A stretch of 5,969 nt of DNA from Pseudomonadota bacterium (GTDB lineage: Bacteria > Pseudomonadota > Alphaproteobacteria > Sphingomonadales > SMXR01), in contig JADFFP010000083.1 of the NCBI GenBank assembly GCA_022568115.1, forward strand, positions 1 through 5,969, written 5' to 3'. Each line of letters opens with the position of its first letter. The stretch's first letter is position 1. A model generated the notes under the pieces. The model searched no databases, was not told the origin of the DNA, and was given only the letters and a program-made list of their open reading frames with translations. Shown here piece by piece: positions 1 to 5,667 of the stretch. Both the position numbers and the translations under genes were made by a program.

Positions 1-647
1 TGTGGGACGGTGAAGATATTCAGGGCGTTAAAAGTAGGCACAAAACCGCTCTCAACGTTCCCATCCTTGTCCAAAAACTGTAAAATCCCACCCCAATCCA
101 GTTGCCAGGTACGGGTAAAGTTAAAGACGTAGGCTAATTTACGGTTTTTCCCCGCTACTTGATCGTGATGAATAGTAAGGAAATTACCCGGGCCATAGGC
201 AGTCGCCTGGCTGTCGGCAAAAGTAATCGTATCAAAGCCTGAAAGTTCCCGGATGAAGGAAAGAAAGGTATCCGAATTTACGAACTCATGGAAACGGTGC
301 AAAAAGTGGTCCATATTTTTGCCGTTCAGGTAATAATCATAGATATTGTAATCGCTATAGAGAAACTGAAACCCCTTTTGCGCTTGGCTGAGCACAATCT
401 GGCGTACCTTTTGTTTGTGTTCTTCGGTCATCGCCTTAACCTGTTCGGGGTAGAGGGTGTGGGTTTTGTCCCCTTCATTGAAAACCAGATGCCAGTCGAC
501 ATCATTGGTCAGGCAGCGGTGCATGCGCTCAGCTGAATCCTCGGTCAGTATTTTGGGAATATGAATGCGCCTTTGTTCAGCAAAGGTTTTTTTCAGGGCC
601 ATAATATCCAGAGCCGGGTTAAGGCGGATTTCGGAGTTCTCAGTCAT
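1..647 (-). CDS. 2-oxoglutarate/Fe(II)-dependent oxygenase, prolyl-hydroxylase (Tpa1/COG3751)-like, C-terminus cut by the window edge
   Basis: The reading frame stays open from an ATG at 647 to the left edge, giving 215 residues; the C-terminus is missing. The double-stranded beta-helix core is recognisable. It has an HxD iron-binding pair (His160, Asp162, in the segment FLTIHHDQ), then [13 protein letters not shown], then W-GG-ILQF (residues 185-191). The visible end, NALNIFTVP (207-215), is the strand that normally precedes the second iron-binding His and the 2-oxoglutarate-binding Arg, both outside the window. The N-terminal 130 residues are mainly helical and polar, with no signal peptide, so the protein should be cytoplasmic. 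The ATG overlaps the rlmN stop as ATGA, which fixes the start and implies translational coupling; no good Shine-Dalgarno is visible. G+C is about 47% by hand count, lower than its neighbours. The family hydroxylates proteins or small molecules. The substrate is unknown; a prolyl residue of a translation protein is a guess from Tpa1/OGFOD1 and bacterial PHD relatives. Confidence 0.82.
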   Translation of the reverse strand, partial: MTENSEIRLNPALDIMALKKTFAEQRRIHIPKILTEDSAERMHRCLTNDVDWHLVFNEGDKTHTLYPEQVKAMTEEHKQKVRQIVLSQAQKGFQFLYSDYNIYDYYLNGKNMDHFLHRFHEFVNSDTFLSFIRELSGFDTITFADSQATAYGPGNFLTIHHDQVAGKNRKLAYVFNFTRTWQLDWGGILQFLDKDGNVESGFVPTFNALNIFTVP

Positions 648-1807
648 GGTCTGGCGGACACTCTTTTTTTCACACTCTCGGATTTTAGCTGACCACAGGC
701 GGCCATGATGTCGCGGCCGCGGGGCATGCGGATCGGGGCCGAGATGCCGGATTTAAAAATGATAGCGGAAAAGGCCCTGATGCGGTCCCAATCGGAACAC
801 TCATAAGGGCTGCCCGGCCACGGGTTGAAGGGGATCAAATTAACCTTGACGGGCAATTCGTAGCGGTGGATCAGGCGCACCAGCTCCTTGGCGTCCTGGT
901 CGCTATCGTTTATGTCTTTCAGCATGACATATTCAAACGTAATGCGCCGGGCATTGTGGGCGCCGGGGTATTTCTGGCAGGCTTCCAGCAACGCTTCCAG
1001 TTTGTATTTTTTGTTTAAGGGTACAATTTCATCACGAATTTCATTGTTGGTGGCATGAAGCGAGACCGCAAGGTTAACCCCTATTTCAGCCCCGGCCCGT
1101 TCCATCATCGGCACGACGCCTGCGGTCGAGAGCGTGATTCGCCGGCGCGACAGCTGGATACCTTCCTTGTCCATGATGATATGGAGCGCTTGTTTAACAT
1201 TCTCGAAATTATATAACGGCTCGCCCATACCCATCATGACGATATTAGTGATGCGCCGGCCCTCGGTCGAGACCGGCCATTCGCCCAGGTCATCGCGGGC
1301 GATCATCATTTGCGCCACGATCTCGCCCGGCTCCAGGTTGCGGACCAGGCGCTGGGTGCCGGTGTGGCAAAAACGGCAGTTTAAAGTGCAGCCCACTTGC
1401 GCTGAAATGCACAGCGTCCCGCGCTGCTCATCCTCATCCTCATCGGGGATATAGACGGTTTCGGCCTCGGTCCCATCGTGAAAACGAAGCAGGTACTTGC
1501 GGGTCCCATCCTTTGAATACTGGGTTTCGACAACGTCAGGCCGGGAAATGCGAAAATTTTTCTCCAACGCCGCCTGAACTTCTTTGGCAACATTGGCCAT
1601 CCCGTTGAACGATGTTACCCCGCGGTGGTAAACCCAATGCCAGATCTGGCGCATCCGCATCGCCGCCTGCCTTGCAGGAACACCGTTGGCAATCAGGGCG
1701 TCTTTCAACTCTTCCCGTGACAGGCCAAGGATATCAATACAGGCGTCCACACCGGCTTTTCTCGGGACGGAAATGCCCTCAATTGATCCTGGTAAAGGAA
1801 GTGTCAT
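644..1807 (-). CDS. rlmN: RlmN, dual-specificity 23S rRNA A2503 / tRNA A37 C2-methyltransferase (radical SAM)
   Basis: This 387-residue protein has the normal length of RlmN (about 384 in E. coli). It carries the radical-SAM cluster motif CTLNCRFC (Cys140, Cys144, Cys147). Cys133 in [10 protein letters not shown] and Cys371 in MAACGQL are the partner cysteines that handle the methyl group during catalysis. MGMGEP (192-197) is the SAM-contacting glycine-rich motif, and [11 protein letters not shown] (291-301) and [10 protein letters not shown] (323-332) are further family blocks. The enzyme uses two SAM molecules to methylate C2 of A2503 in the peptidyl-transferase centre and A37 of some tRNAs. 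An Asp/Glu-rich stretch (DEDEDEQ, 122-128) lies just before Cys133. The start lies one nucleotide after the stop of the upstream IalB gene, and the stop overlaps the next gene by ATGA, so it is an internal operon gene. No strong Shine-Dalgarno precedes it, which fits coupled translation. Confidence 0.97.
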   Translation of the reverse strand: MTLPLPGSIEGISVPRKAGVDACIDILGLSREELKDALIANGVPARQAAMRMRQIWHWVYHRGVTSFNGMANVAKEVQAALEKNFRISRPDVVETQYSKDGTRKYLLRFHDGTEAETVYIPDEDEDEQRGTLCISAQVGCTLNCRFCHTGTQRLVRNLEPGEIVAQMMIARDDLGEWPVSTEGRRITNIVMMGMGEPLYNFENVKQALHIIMDKEGIQLSRRRITLSTAGVVPMMERAGAEIGVNLAVSLHATNNEIRDEIVPLNKKYKLEALLEACQKYPGAHNARRITFEYVMLKDINDSDQDAKELVRLIHRYELPVKVNLIPFNPWPGSPYECSDWDRIRAFSAIIFKSGISAPIRMPRGRDIMAACGQLKSESVKKRVSARP

Positions 1808-1808
1808 G

Positions 1809-2336
1809 TTAGCTACAGGCTTCGGTAATCGCGTTGTAGGCCGCGGTAAACCCGATCAGGGAAAACCGGTAGGTGGTTTTGGTGCCGCGGGAAGAGGTAG
1901 CGCGCATGATAAGGGTGCTGCCCCGTTTCATGGACGTCACCATGCGGCGGTCGTCTTCCTGGGTGTAGTTCCAGGCGTTCCGGCCCTCGGCGAACATGGT
2001 ATAGGGGGTGTTGCCGATAGTCCCGTTAGCCTCCGATCCGACCCTCAGGTCATACCCGGCGACAAAATTAATCTCATTCCTCACTTTTCGCCGCGGACGG
2101 TGGGTGACGGTCATATACACTTCCCCGTGGATGACATTGGTGGGATCCGAGCGTTTCGGCATGGAAATCATCATGCAGTGCTTTTCACCGTTATCCCGCT
2201 CTATCAGCACCGTATCCCAGTCCCGGAAGCTGCCCAGTATTTCCCGTTTTTCAGCTTGGGCTGACAAGGAAAATCCAGCGGCAAAAAAACCGAGCAGAAA
2301 TGTAACCTTAAACACATTTGAGATTGTCTTTTTCAT
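1809..2336 (-). CDS. Invasion-associated locus B (IalB) family exported protein
   Basis: This is a 175-residue protein with a clear signal peptide: MKK, a hydrophobic core [12 protein letters not shown] (11-22), then SAQA with likely cleavage after Ala28. The mature part fits the IalB family: GSFRDWDTV (35-43), [11 protein letters not shown] (51-61), GYDLRVGS (94-101), [10 protein letters not shown] (117-126), MKRGSTLIM (136-144), and [12 protein letters not shown] ending in Cys174. Cys54 and Cys174 are the only mature-region cysteines and could form a disulfide in the periplasm. IalB was named in Bartonella for erythrocyte invasion, but the family is widespread in free-living alphaproteobacteria, where its role is unknown, so the name should not be read as virulence. 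I chose the ATG at 2336 because it gives the signal peptide and has AAGG six bases upstream. A 39-residue upstream extension is open but would bury the signal peptide. It lies 23 nt after the methyltransferase gene and 1 nt before rlmN. Confidence 0.9.
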   Translation of the reverse strand: MKKTISNVFKVTFLLGFFAAGFSLSAQAEKREILGSFRDWDTVLIERDNGEKHCMMISMPKRSDPTNVIHGEVYMTVTHRPRRKVRNEINFVAGYDLRVGSEANGTIGNTPYTMFAEGRNAWNYTQEDDRRMVTSMKRGSTLIMRATSSRGTKTTYRFSLIGFTAAYNAITEACS

Positions 2337-2342
2337 GGCGAA

Positions 2343-2348
2343 CCTTAT
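2343..2348 (-). promoter_or_regulatory. Ribosome binding site of the IalB-family gene
   Basis: On the minus strand, ATAAGG lies six nucleotides before the ATG at 2336. It supports that start over the longer upstream frame that would overlap the methyltransferase gene. Confidence 0.55.
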
Positions 2349-2359
2349 CCCTTTTAAGG

Positions 2360-2905
2360 CTATCCTTTTCCGGGCTTTCCGTGCACCGGAACCGGCCGGG
2401 CCGGGGCCTTGCCGTAAGGTGTTACAGGACGCTCGCCGAATTTTCCATAACATAATAGCCGGTCATACATCACGATCGCGCCCGCAGTGGCCACGTTGAG
2501 GGAAAATTTTGTCGGAATTTTGATCACATGATCGCATTTTTTCAAGGTTTCTTTTGAAACCGAGAACATTTCAGAACCGAGAATATAAGCGGCCTTCAGG
2601 GGATGACGAAACGAGGGCATGTCAACCGCCTGGTCAGTGATTTCCACCCCGACCAGCTGGCATCCCTGTGGCAGGGTCATATCCTCCAGCCGCTGATATT
2701 CGTAAAAGGGGACATGGTCCGGGGTTTTACTGGTATCGCTCAGATATATGGCCAACTCCGCCGCGTCTCTGTTTTTTAATTTCGGGGCAATGGTGAACAC
2801 GAACGCGGCGCCAAAACCATGGGCGGTACGGATCAGGTTGCCCATGTTGCCCGCCTTGCTGACCCCCTCGATGCCGATGGCAAAGTATCCACGCATGCTG
2901 TTCAT
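2360..2905 (-). CDS. TrmH/SpoU-family (SPOUT) RNA methyltransferase
   Basis: A 181-residue protein with the three knot-fold motifs of SpoU/TrmH enzymes. Motif 1 is NMGNLIRTAHGFGA (20-33, with Asn20 and the likely catalytic Arg26). Motif 2 is YILGSEMFSVS (107-117). Motif 3 is IPTKFSLNVATAGAIVMYD (130-148). These enzymes use SAM to methylate, usually, a ribose 2'-OH in tRNA or rRNA; the target of this subgroup cannot be read from sequence. There is no extra N-terminal RNA-binding domain. The basic, Pro-rich tail (PVTPYGKAPARPVPVHGKPGKG) is probably disordered and may contact RNA. Motif 2 departs from the common LG-x-E-x-G form, having Phe-Ser after the Glu. The start is uncertain: ATG 2905 gives MNSMRGYF, but relatives as I recall them begin at MRGYF, which would be ATG 2896. 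Neither has a clear Shine-Dalgarno. It is the first gene of the minus-strand operon. Confidence 0.9.
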   Translation of the reverse strand: MNSMRGYFAIGIEGVSKAGNMGNLIRTAHGFGAAFVFTIAPKLKNRDAAELAIYLSDTSKTPDHVPFYEYQRLEDMTLPQGCQLVGVEITDQAVDMPSFRHPLKAAYILGSEMFSVSKETLKKCDHVIKIPTKFSLNVATAGAIVMYDRLLCYGKFGERPVTPYGKAPARPVPVHGKPGKG

Positions 2906-2913
2906 CCGGTTAT

Positions 2914-2942
2914 TTTATATATTTTTTCCATGCCAGGGTAAA
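2914..2942 (-). promoter_or_regulatory. Predicted sigma-70-type promoter of the methyltransferase-ialB-rlmN-oxygenase operon
   Basis: On the minus strand, TTTACC (-35) and TATAAA (-10) are separated by 17 nt, inside an AT-rich run that contrasts with the surrounding sequence. The expected transcription start, about position 2907, falls only a couple of bases before ATG 2905 and about 11 before ATG 2896, so the mRNA would be leaderless or nearly so. Confidence 0.45.
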
Positions 2943-2969
2943 ACTCTTTGTAAACCGTGCCGCCAAGGC

Positions 2970-2998
2970 TTGACCGGTGGTTTCGTTCCGCCTAAACC
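2970..2998 (+). promoter_or_regulatory. Possible weak promoter for scoAB
   Basis: TTGACC at 2970-2975 is a good -35 match, and 17 nt later comes TAAACC, only a three-of-six match to the -10 consensus. It lies about 45 nt upstream of the scoA ATG and is the best candidate in this short divergent region. A weak -10 would fit activator-dependent expression, but that is inference. Confidence 0.25.
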
Positions 2999-3024
2999 CT
3001 AGGGGAAAATTTGGACCGGTTTCA

Positions 3025-3044
3025 GCAGAAAGTTGCAGAAAGTT
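3025..3044 (+). repeat. Tandem 10-bp direct repeat in the scoA leader
   Basis: GCAGAAAGTT occurs twice in perfect tandem, followed by a degenerate partial copy (ATAGAATGAA) that contains the scoA start codon. The AGAAAG part of each copy could pair weakly with the anti-Shine-Dalgarno. The second copy is the nearer to the ATG, about 6 nt from it. Confidence 0.7.
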
Positions 3045-3049
3045 ATAGA

Positions 3050-3751
3050 ATGAAAAAAGTTTACGAATCGGCGGCAAAGGCCCTGGATGGCCTGTTGTTT
3101 GACGGCATGACCATCATGGCCGGCGGGTTCGGCCTGTGCGGCATTCCGGAAAACCTGATTGCGGCGATCAGGGATGCCGGCGTCAGGAATCTCACGGTTA
3201 TCAGCAACAACGCCGGCGTCGATGATTTTGGCCTGGGACTTTTGTTGCAAACCCGCCAGATCAGGAAAATGATTTCCTCCTATGTTGGTGAAAACAAGTT
3301 GTTTGAGGCCCAGTTCCTTTCCGGCCAGCTGGAACTGGAATTTAACCCTCAAGGGACCCTGGCCGAACGGATTCGCGCCGCCGGCGCCGGCATCCCGGCT
3401 TTTTACACCAGAACAGGCGTTGGCACGGTGATCGCTAAGGGTAAGGAACTCAAGGAGTTTGACGGCGAAACCTGTGTCATGGAAACCGCGCTGAAAGCCG
3501 ATCTTGCCATCGTTCTGGCCTGGAAAGGGGACAAGAAGGGGAATCTGGTTTACCGCAAAACCGCCCGGAACTTTAATCCGATGATGGCCGCCGCCGGCAA
3601 GGTAACCGTAGCCGAGGTGGAAAACCTGGTTGAAGCCGGCGAACTGGACGCCGATTGCATCCATACTCCGGGAGTTTTTGTGCAGCGTATCTTCGAAGGC
3701 AAGCTGGAAAAACGCATCGAACACACGACCACCAGAAAGAAGGAGGGTTAA
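3050..3751 (+). CDS. scoA: Succinyl-CoA:3-ketoacid CoA-transferase subunit A (alpha)
   Basis: This 233-residue protein has the usual length for the A subunit of the two-gene bacterial enzyme. The family I CoA-transferase signature is at residues 18-33 (DGMTIMAGGFGLCGIP). Other hallmark blocks are SNNAGVDDFGLGLLL (52-66), the ENKLFEAQFLSGQLELEFNPQG region (81-102), GAGIPAFYTRTGVGT (112-126), and AWKGDKKGNLVYRKTARNFNP (157-177). With ScoB it moves CoA from succinyl-CoA to acetoacetate or a related 3-ketoacid, feeding ketone bodies or polyhydroxybutyrate breakdown products into acetyl-CoA. The catalytic Glu is on subunit B. I chose ATG 3050 because it gives the family N-terminus (MKKVYESAAKAL); a TTG 13 codons upstream is open but not family-like. 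The stop lies 4 nt before scoB, and the scoB ribosome binding site lies within the last scoA codons. An acetate/acetoacetate (AtoD-like) preference cannot be excluded. Confidence 0.95.
   Translation: MKKVYESAAKALDGLLFDGMTIMAGGFGLCGIPENLIAAIRDAGVRNLTVISNNAGVDDFGLGLLLQTRQIRKMISSYVGENKLFEAQFLSGQLELEFNPQGTLAERIRAAGAGIPAFYTRTGVGTVIAKGKELKEFDGETCVMETALKADLAIVLAWKGDKKGNLVYRKTARNFNPMMAAAGKVTVAEVENLVEAGELDADCIHTPGVFVQRIFEGKLEKRIEHTTTRKKEG
3741..3746 (+). promoter_or_regulatory. Ribosome binding site of scoB
   Basis: AGGAGG sits inside the last codons of scoA, nine nucleotides before the ATG at 3756. It fixes the scoB start and rules out the 42-codon upstream extension open in that frame. Confidence 0.75.
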
Positions 3752-3755
3752 GGCT

Positions 3756-4406
3756 ATGCCCTGGACCAGAGAGGATGTGGCGAGACGGGCCGCGGATGAG
3801 TTGCAAGACGGGTTTTATGTCAACCTGGGCATCGGCATTCCGACCATGGTGGCGAATTTTATCGGCGAGGACAAGGACGTTACCCTGCAAAGCGAAAACG
3901 GCATGCTGGGCATGGGTCCGTTTCCGATAGAGGGTGAAGAGGATGCCGATCTGATCAACGCCAGCAAACAGACCATCTCCGAGTTAAAAAGAACCAGTTA
4001 TTTTTCCTCGGCTGACAGTTTCGCGATGATCCGCGGCGGCCATATTGATGTTTCCATTCTTGGCGCCATGGAGGTTTCTGAAAACGGGGATCTGGCCAAC
4101 TGGATGATCCCGGGCAAAATGGTCAAGGGCATGGGCGGCGCCATGGATTTGGTGGCCGGGGTCAAGAAAGTGGTCATAACCATGGACCACAACGCCAAAT
4201 CGGGCGCCCCGAAACTGTTGAAAAAATGCTCCCTGCCGCTGACCGGGGTCGGGGTGGTTGATATGGTGGTTACCAACCTGGGTGTTTTCAGGATTGACGA
4301 GCAAGGCATGACCCTGTTGGAGCTCGCTCCCGATGTCACGGTTGATGAAATTAAGGAAAGAACCGAAGCCAACTTCAGGGTGGCTGACGATCTGGAAAGA
4401 CGCTAG
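3756..4406 (+). CDS. scoB: Succinyl-CoA:3-ketoacid CoA-transferase subunit B (beta, catalytic)
   Basis: The 216 residues equal the usual length of the B subunit. The second CoA-transferase signature is LQSENGMLGMGP (44-55). Glu47 is the residue that forms the glutamyl-CoA thioester intermediate. Earlier blocks are MPWTREDVARRAADEL (1-16) and GFYVNLGIGIPTMVANF (19-35). Later ones are GGHIDVSILGAMEVSENGDLANWMIPG, KMVKGMGGAMDLV and KVVITMDHNAKSGAPKLLKKC. No domain is missing. It forms the enzyme with the subunit encoded just upstream, from which it is separated by four nucleotides; both should be made from one mRNA. The enzyme is cytoplasmic. No stem-loop terminator is visible in the 36 nt between its stop and the transporter gene, so transcription may continue into that gene. 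Confidence 0.96.
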   Translation: MPWTREDVARRAADELQDGFYVNLGIGIPTMVANFIGEDKDVTLQSENGMLGMGPFPIEGEEDADLINASKQTISELKRTSYFSSADSFAMIRGGHIDVSILGAMEVSENGDLANWMIPGKMVKGMGGAMDLVAGVKKVVITMDHNAKSGAPKLLKKCSLPLTGVGVVDMVVTNLGVFRIDEQGMTLLELAPDVTVDEIKERTEANFRVADDLERR

Positions 4407-4442
4407 AGTTTTATTTTAACAAATTGAAGGGGTTTTCCGGGG

Positions 4443-5315
4443 GTGACTTTTTCCGCGCCTGCCGCTCTTAAGGGGCCGCTCTGGATGGTTTGGTCGTGCC
4501 TCTTGTTTGTCGCCATCTGGGGCCTGATCAGGGTTTCGTCCGAGACGATACATCCCTTTGTTATCGTATTTTACCGGACGCTGTTTGCCATCATTGCCTT
4601 TCTGCCCTTTTTGATCCGGCACAAAATCACCATTCTGAAGACCGATCACCTGGGCCAGCATGCCCTGCGGGGAGTTTTTTCGTTATTGGGAACACTTGGC
4701 CTGTTTTATGCGGTGGCCGCCATCCCGCTGGCCGATGTGGTTGCGATCAGCTATTCGGCGCCGGTGTTTGCCGCCGCCGGGGTGGTTTTGATCCTGAAGG
4801 AAAAAGTCCACTGGCGGCGGATGGCAGCCATTCTTGCCGGCTTTGCCGGAGTTCTGATTGTCATGCGCCCGGGTTTTCGCGAGATCAGTCCTGGACTTTT
4901 TGCTGCTGTTTCCGGTTCCCTTATGCTGGCCGGATCGCTGGTGGTGATCAAATCGCTTTCCAGCACCGACAAGCCGGAGATTATTGCCCTTTATTCATTT
5001 CTTTTTGTGCTGCCGGGCAGTTTTATCGTGGCGCTGTTTTTCTGGTCCTGGCCGGGCATGTTTGAGCTTATGATCCTGGTTGTGATCGGCATTCTGGTGG
5101 CTTTGGCCCATACTGCCCTGGCCAGGGCTTTTTCCTATTCACCGGCCACCTCGATCCTGCCGCTGGATTTTTCACGGATGATATTCGTCACTATCCTGGG
5201 GGTCGTGGCTTTCGGGGAGAGTGTAGATATTATTGCCTGGATCGGGGCGGCCATTATCCTTGGGTCGACCGTTTATGTCGCCCACCGTGAGGCGGTTACG
5301 GGTAGAACAAAATAA
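4443..5315 (+). CDS. EamA-domain drug/metabolite transporter (DMT) superfamily permease
   Basis: A 290-residue inner-membrane protein with about ten predicted hydrophobic helices in two EamA repeats of five. The first repeat spans roughly residues 13-142 and contains the family pattern GTLGLFYAVAAIPLADVV, YSAPVFAAAGVVLILKEKV and GFAGVLIVMRPG. The second spans roughly 150-282 and contains ALARAFSYSPATSILPLDF followed by GVVAFGESVDIIAWIGAAII. Both halves carry the conserved Glu near the end of helix 4 (LKEKV and FGESV). Members export or import amino acids, nucleotides, sugars or SAM; the substrate cannot be told here. The start is GTG at 4443, supported by AAGGGG ten nucleotides upstream. An ATG at 4485 (Met15) would leave helix 1 almost intact and remains possible. 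It lies 36 nt after scoB on the same strand and is probably co-transcribed. Its stop is 12 nt from the stop of the convergent dehydratase gene. Confidence 0.9.
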   Translation: MTFSAPAALKGPLWMVWSCLLFVAIWGLIRVSSETIHPFVIVFYRTLFAIIAFLPFLIRHKITILKTDHLGQHALRGVFSLLGTLGLFYAVAAIPLADVVAISYSAPVFAAAGVVLILKEKVHWRRMAAILAGFAGVLIVMRPGFREISPGLFAAVSGSLMLAGSLVVIKSLSSTDKPEIIALYSFLFVLPGSFIVALFFWSWPGMFELMILVVIGILVALAHTALARAFSYSPATSILPLDFSRMIFVTILGVVAFGESVDIIAWIGAAIILGSTVYVAHREAVTGRTK

Positions 5316-5327
5316 AATATTTAGGGA

Positions 5328-5621
5328 TTATTTTCCCGCGGCTTCATTCATAAAGTGCGCCAGTTTGATATCCCGCATCGTCAGCCCTTTAGCGTCGTGG
5401 GTGGTAAGGGTAACTTCAACCCGGTTATAGACGTTGAACCACTCGGGATGATGATCCATCTGGTCGGCTTTGAGGGCGACCCGCGTCATAAACCCGAAGG
5501 CTTGGTTAAAATCCTTGAAGGTAAAGGTTTTCTTGATCGCATCGCGGCCTTCCACCTCGCCCCAGCCGGCAAGGTTTATCAGTTCCGCCGCGCGCGCCTT
5601 TTCACTCAGTTTTTCAGCCAT
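5328..5621 (-). CDS. phhB: Pterin-4a-carbinolamine (4a-hydroxytetrahydrobiopterin) dehydratase
   Basis: A 97-residue single-domain protein, typical in length for this family. The active-site signature is intact: [20 protein letters not shown] (56-75), with His57, His58 and His75, followed by Asp84 in [13 protein letters not shown]. The upstream part matches too ([20 protein letters not shown], 19-38, and [13 protein letters not shown], 41-53). It dehydrates 4a-hydroxytetrahydropterin after aromatic amino-acid hydroxylation so that the cofactor can be reduced again. In bacteria the usual partner is phenylalanine hydroxylase, which is not in this window. The start is fixed by AGGAGG five nucleotides before the ATG. 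It lies 44 nt after the sirtuin gene on the same strand, so they are probably co-transcribed. The protein should be cytoplasmic. Confidence 0.95.
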   Translation of the reverse strand: MAEKLSEKARAAELINLAGWGEVEGRDAIKKTFTFKDFNQAFGFMTRVALKADQMDHHPEWFNVYNRVEVTLTTHDAKGLTMRDIKLAHFMNEAAGK

Positions 5622-5626
5622 GGTTT

Positions 5627-5632
5627 CCTCCT
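5627..5632 (-). promoter_or_regulatory. Ribosome binding site of the dehydratase gene
   Basis: A perfect AGGAGG on the minus strand stands five nucleotides before the ATG at 5621. It is among the strongest initiation signals in the window. Confidence 0.75.
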
Positions 5633-5638
5633 AATCAA

Positions 5639-5667
5639 AGAGCATCCGTTTGGGGTTGTTATGCTCT
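5639..5667 (-). repeat. Intercistronic inverted repeat between the sirtuin and dehydratase genes
   Basis: AGAGCAT and ATGCTCT form a perfect 7-bp stem around a 15-nt loop. The first arm, read on the minus strand, overlaps the sirtuin stop codon. The stem ends six nucleotides before the dehydratase AGGAGG. Only three T residues follow, so a strong intrinsic terminator is unlikely. An mRNA stability or attenuation element is possible. GATTAG also occurs as a direct repeat flanking the structure (5666-5671 and 5631-5636). Confidence 0.45.

Noticed and set aside
288..536. An 82-codon plus-strand frame at the left end.
   Set aside because: It is the complement of the oxygenase gene, whose HxD core and coupled start are far better supported.
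2337..2453. An in-frame 39-residue upstream extension of the IalB-family gene.
   Set aside because: It overlaps the methyltransferase gene, would place a charged segment before a clear signal peptide, and lacks the ribosome binding site that the ATG at 2336 has.
1686..2499. Long plus-strand frames (192 and 163 codons) across the IalB-family gene.
   Set aside because: They are antisense to IalB and to parts of rlmN and the methyltransferase gene, overlap each other, and resemble no protein family.
3011..3049. TTG start for scoA 13 codons upstream.
   Set aside because: The added residues do not match the family N-terminus and would run through the tandem repeat in the leader.
2999..3724. A 241-codon open frame on the minus strand opposite scoA.
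   Set aside because: It lies almost wholly antisense to a well-recognised gene, shows no family motif, and is explained by the codon bias of a G+C-rich gene.
4490..5065. A 191-codon frame in the transporter region, Cys- and Arg-rich.
   Set aside because: It is a +1/+2 shadow of the transporter gene with a composition unlike a real protein; the GTG-started frame gives ten membrane helices.
5316..5337. Possible terminator at the convergent junction: GGGA and TCCC arms with an AT-rich flank on the minus strand.
   Set aside because: The stem is only 4 bp, the dehydratase stop codon lies in its loop, and the following T-run is interrupted; too weak to annotate.
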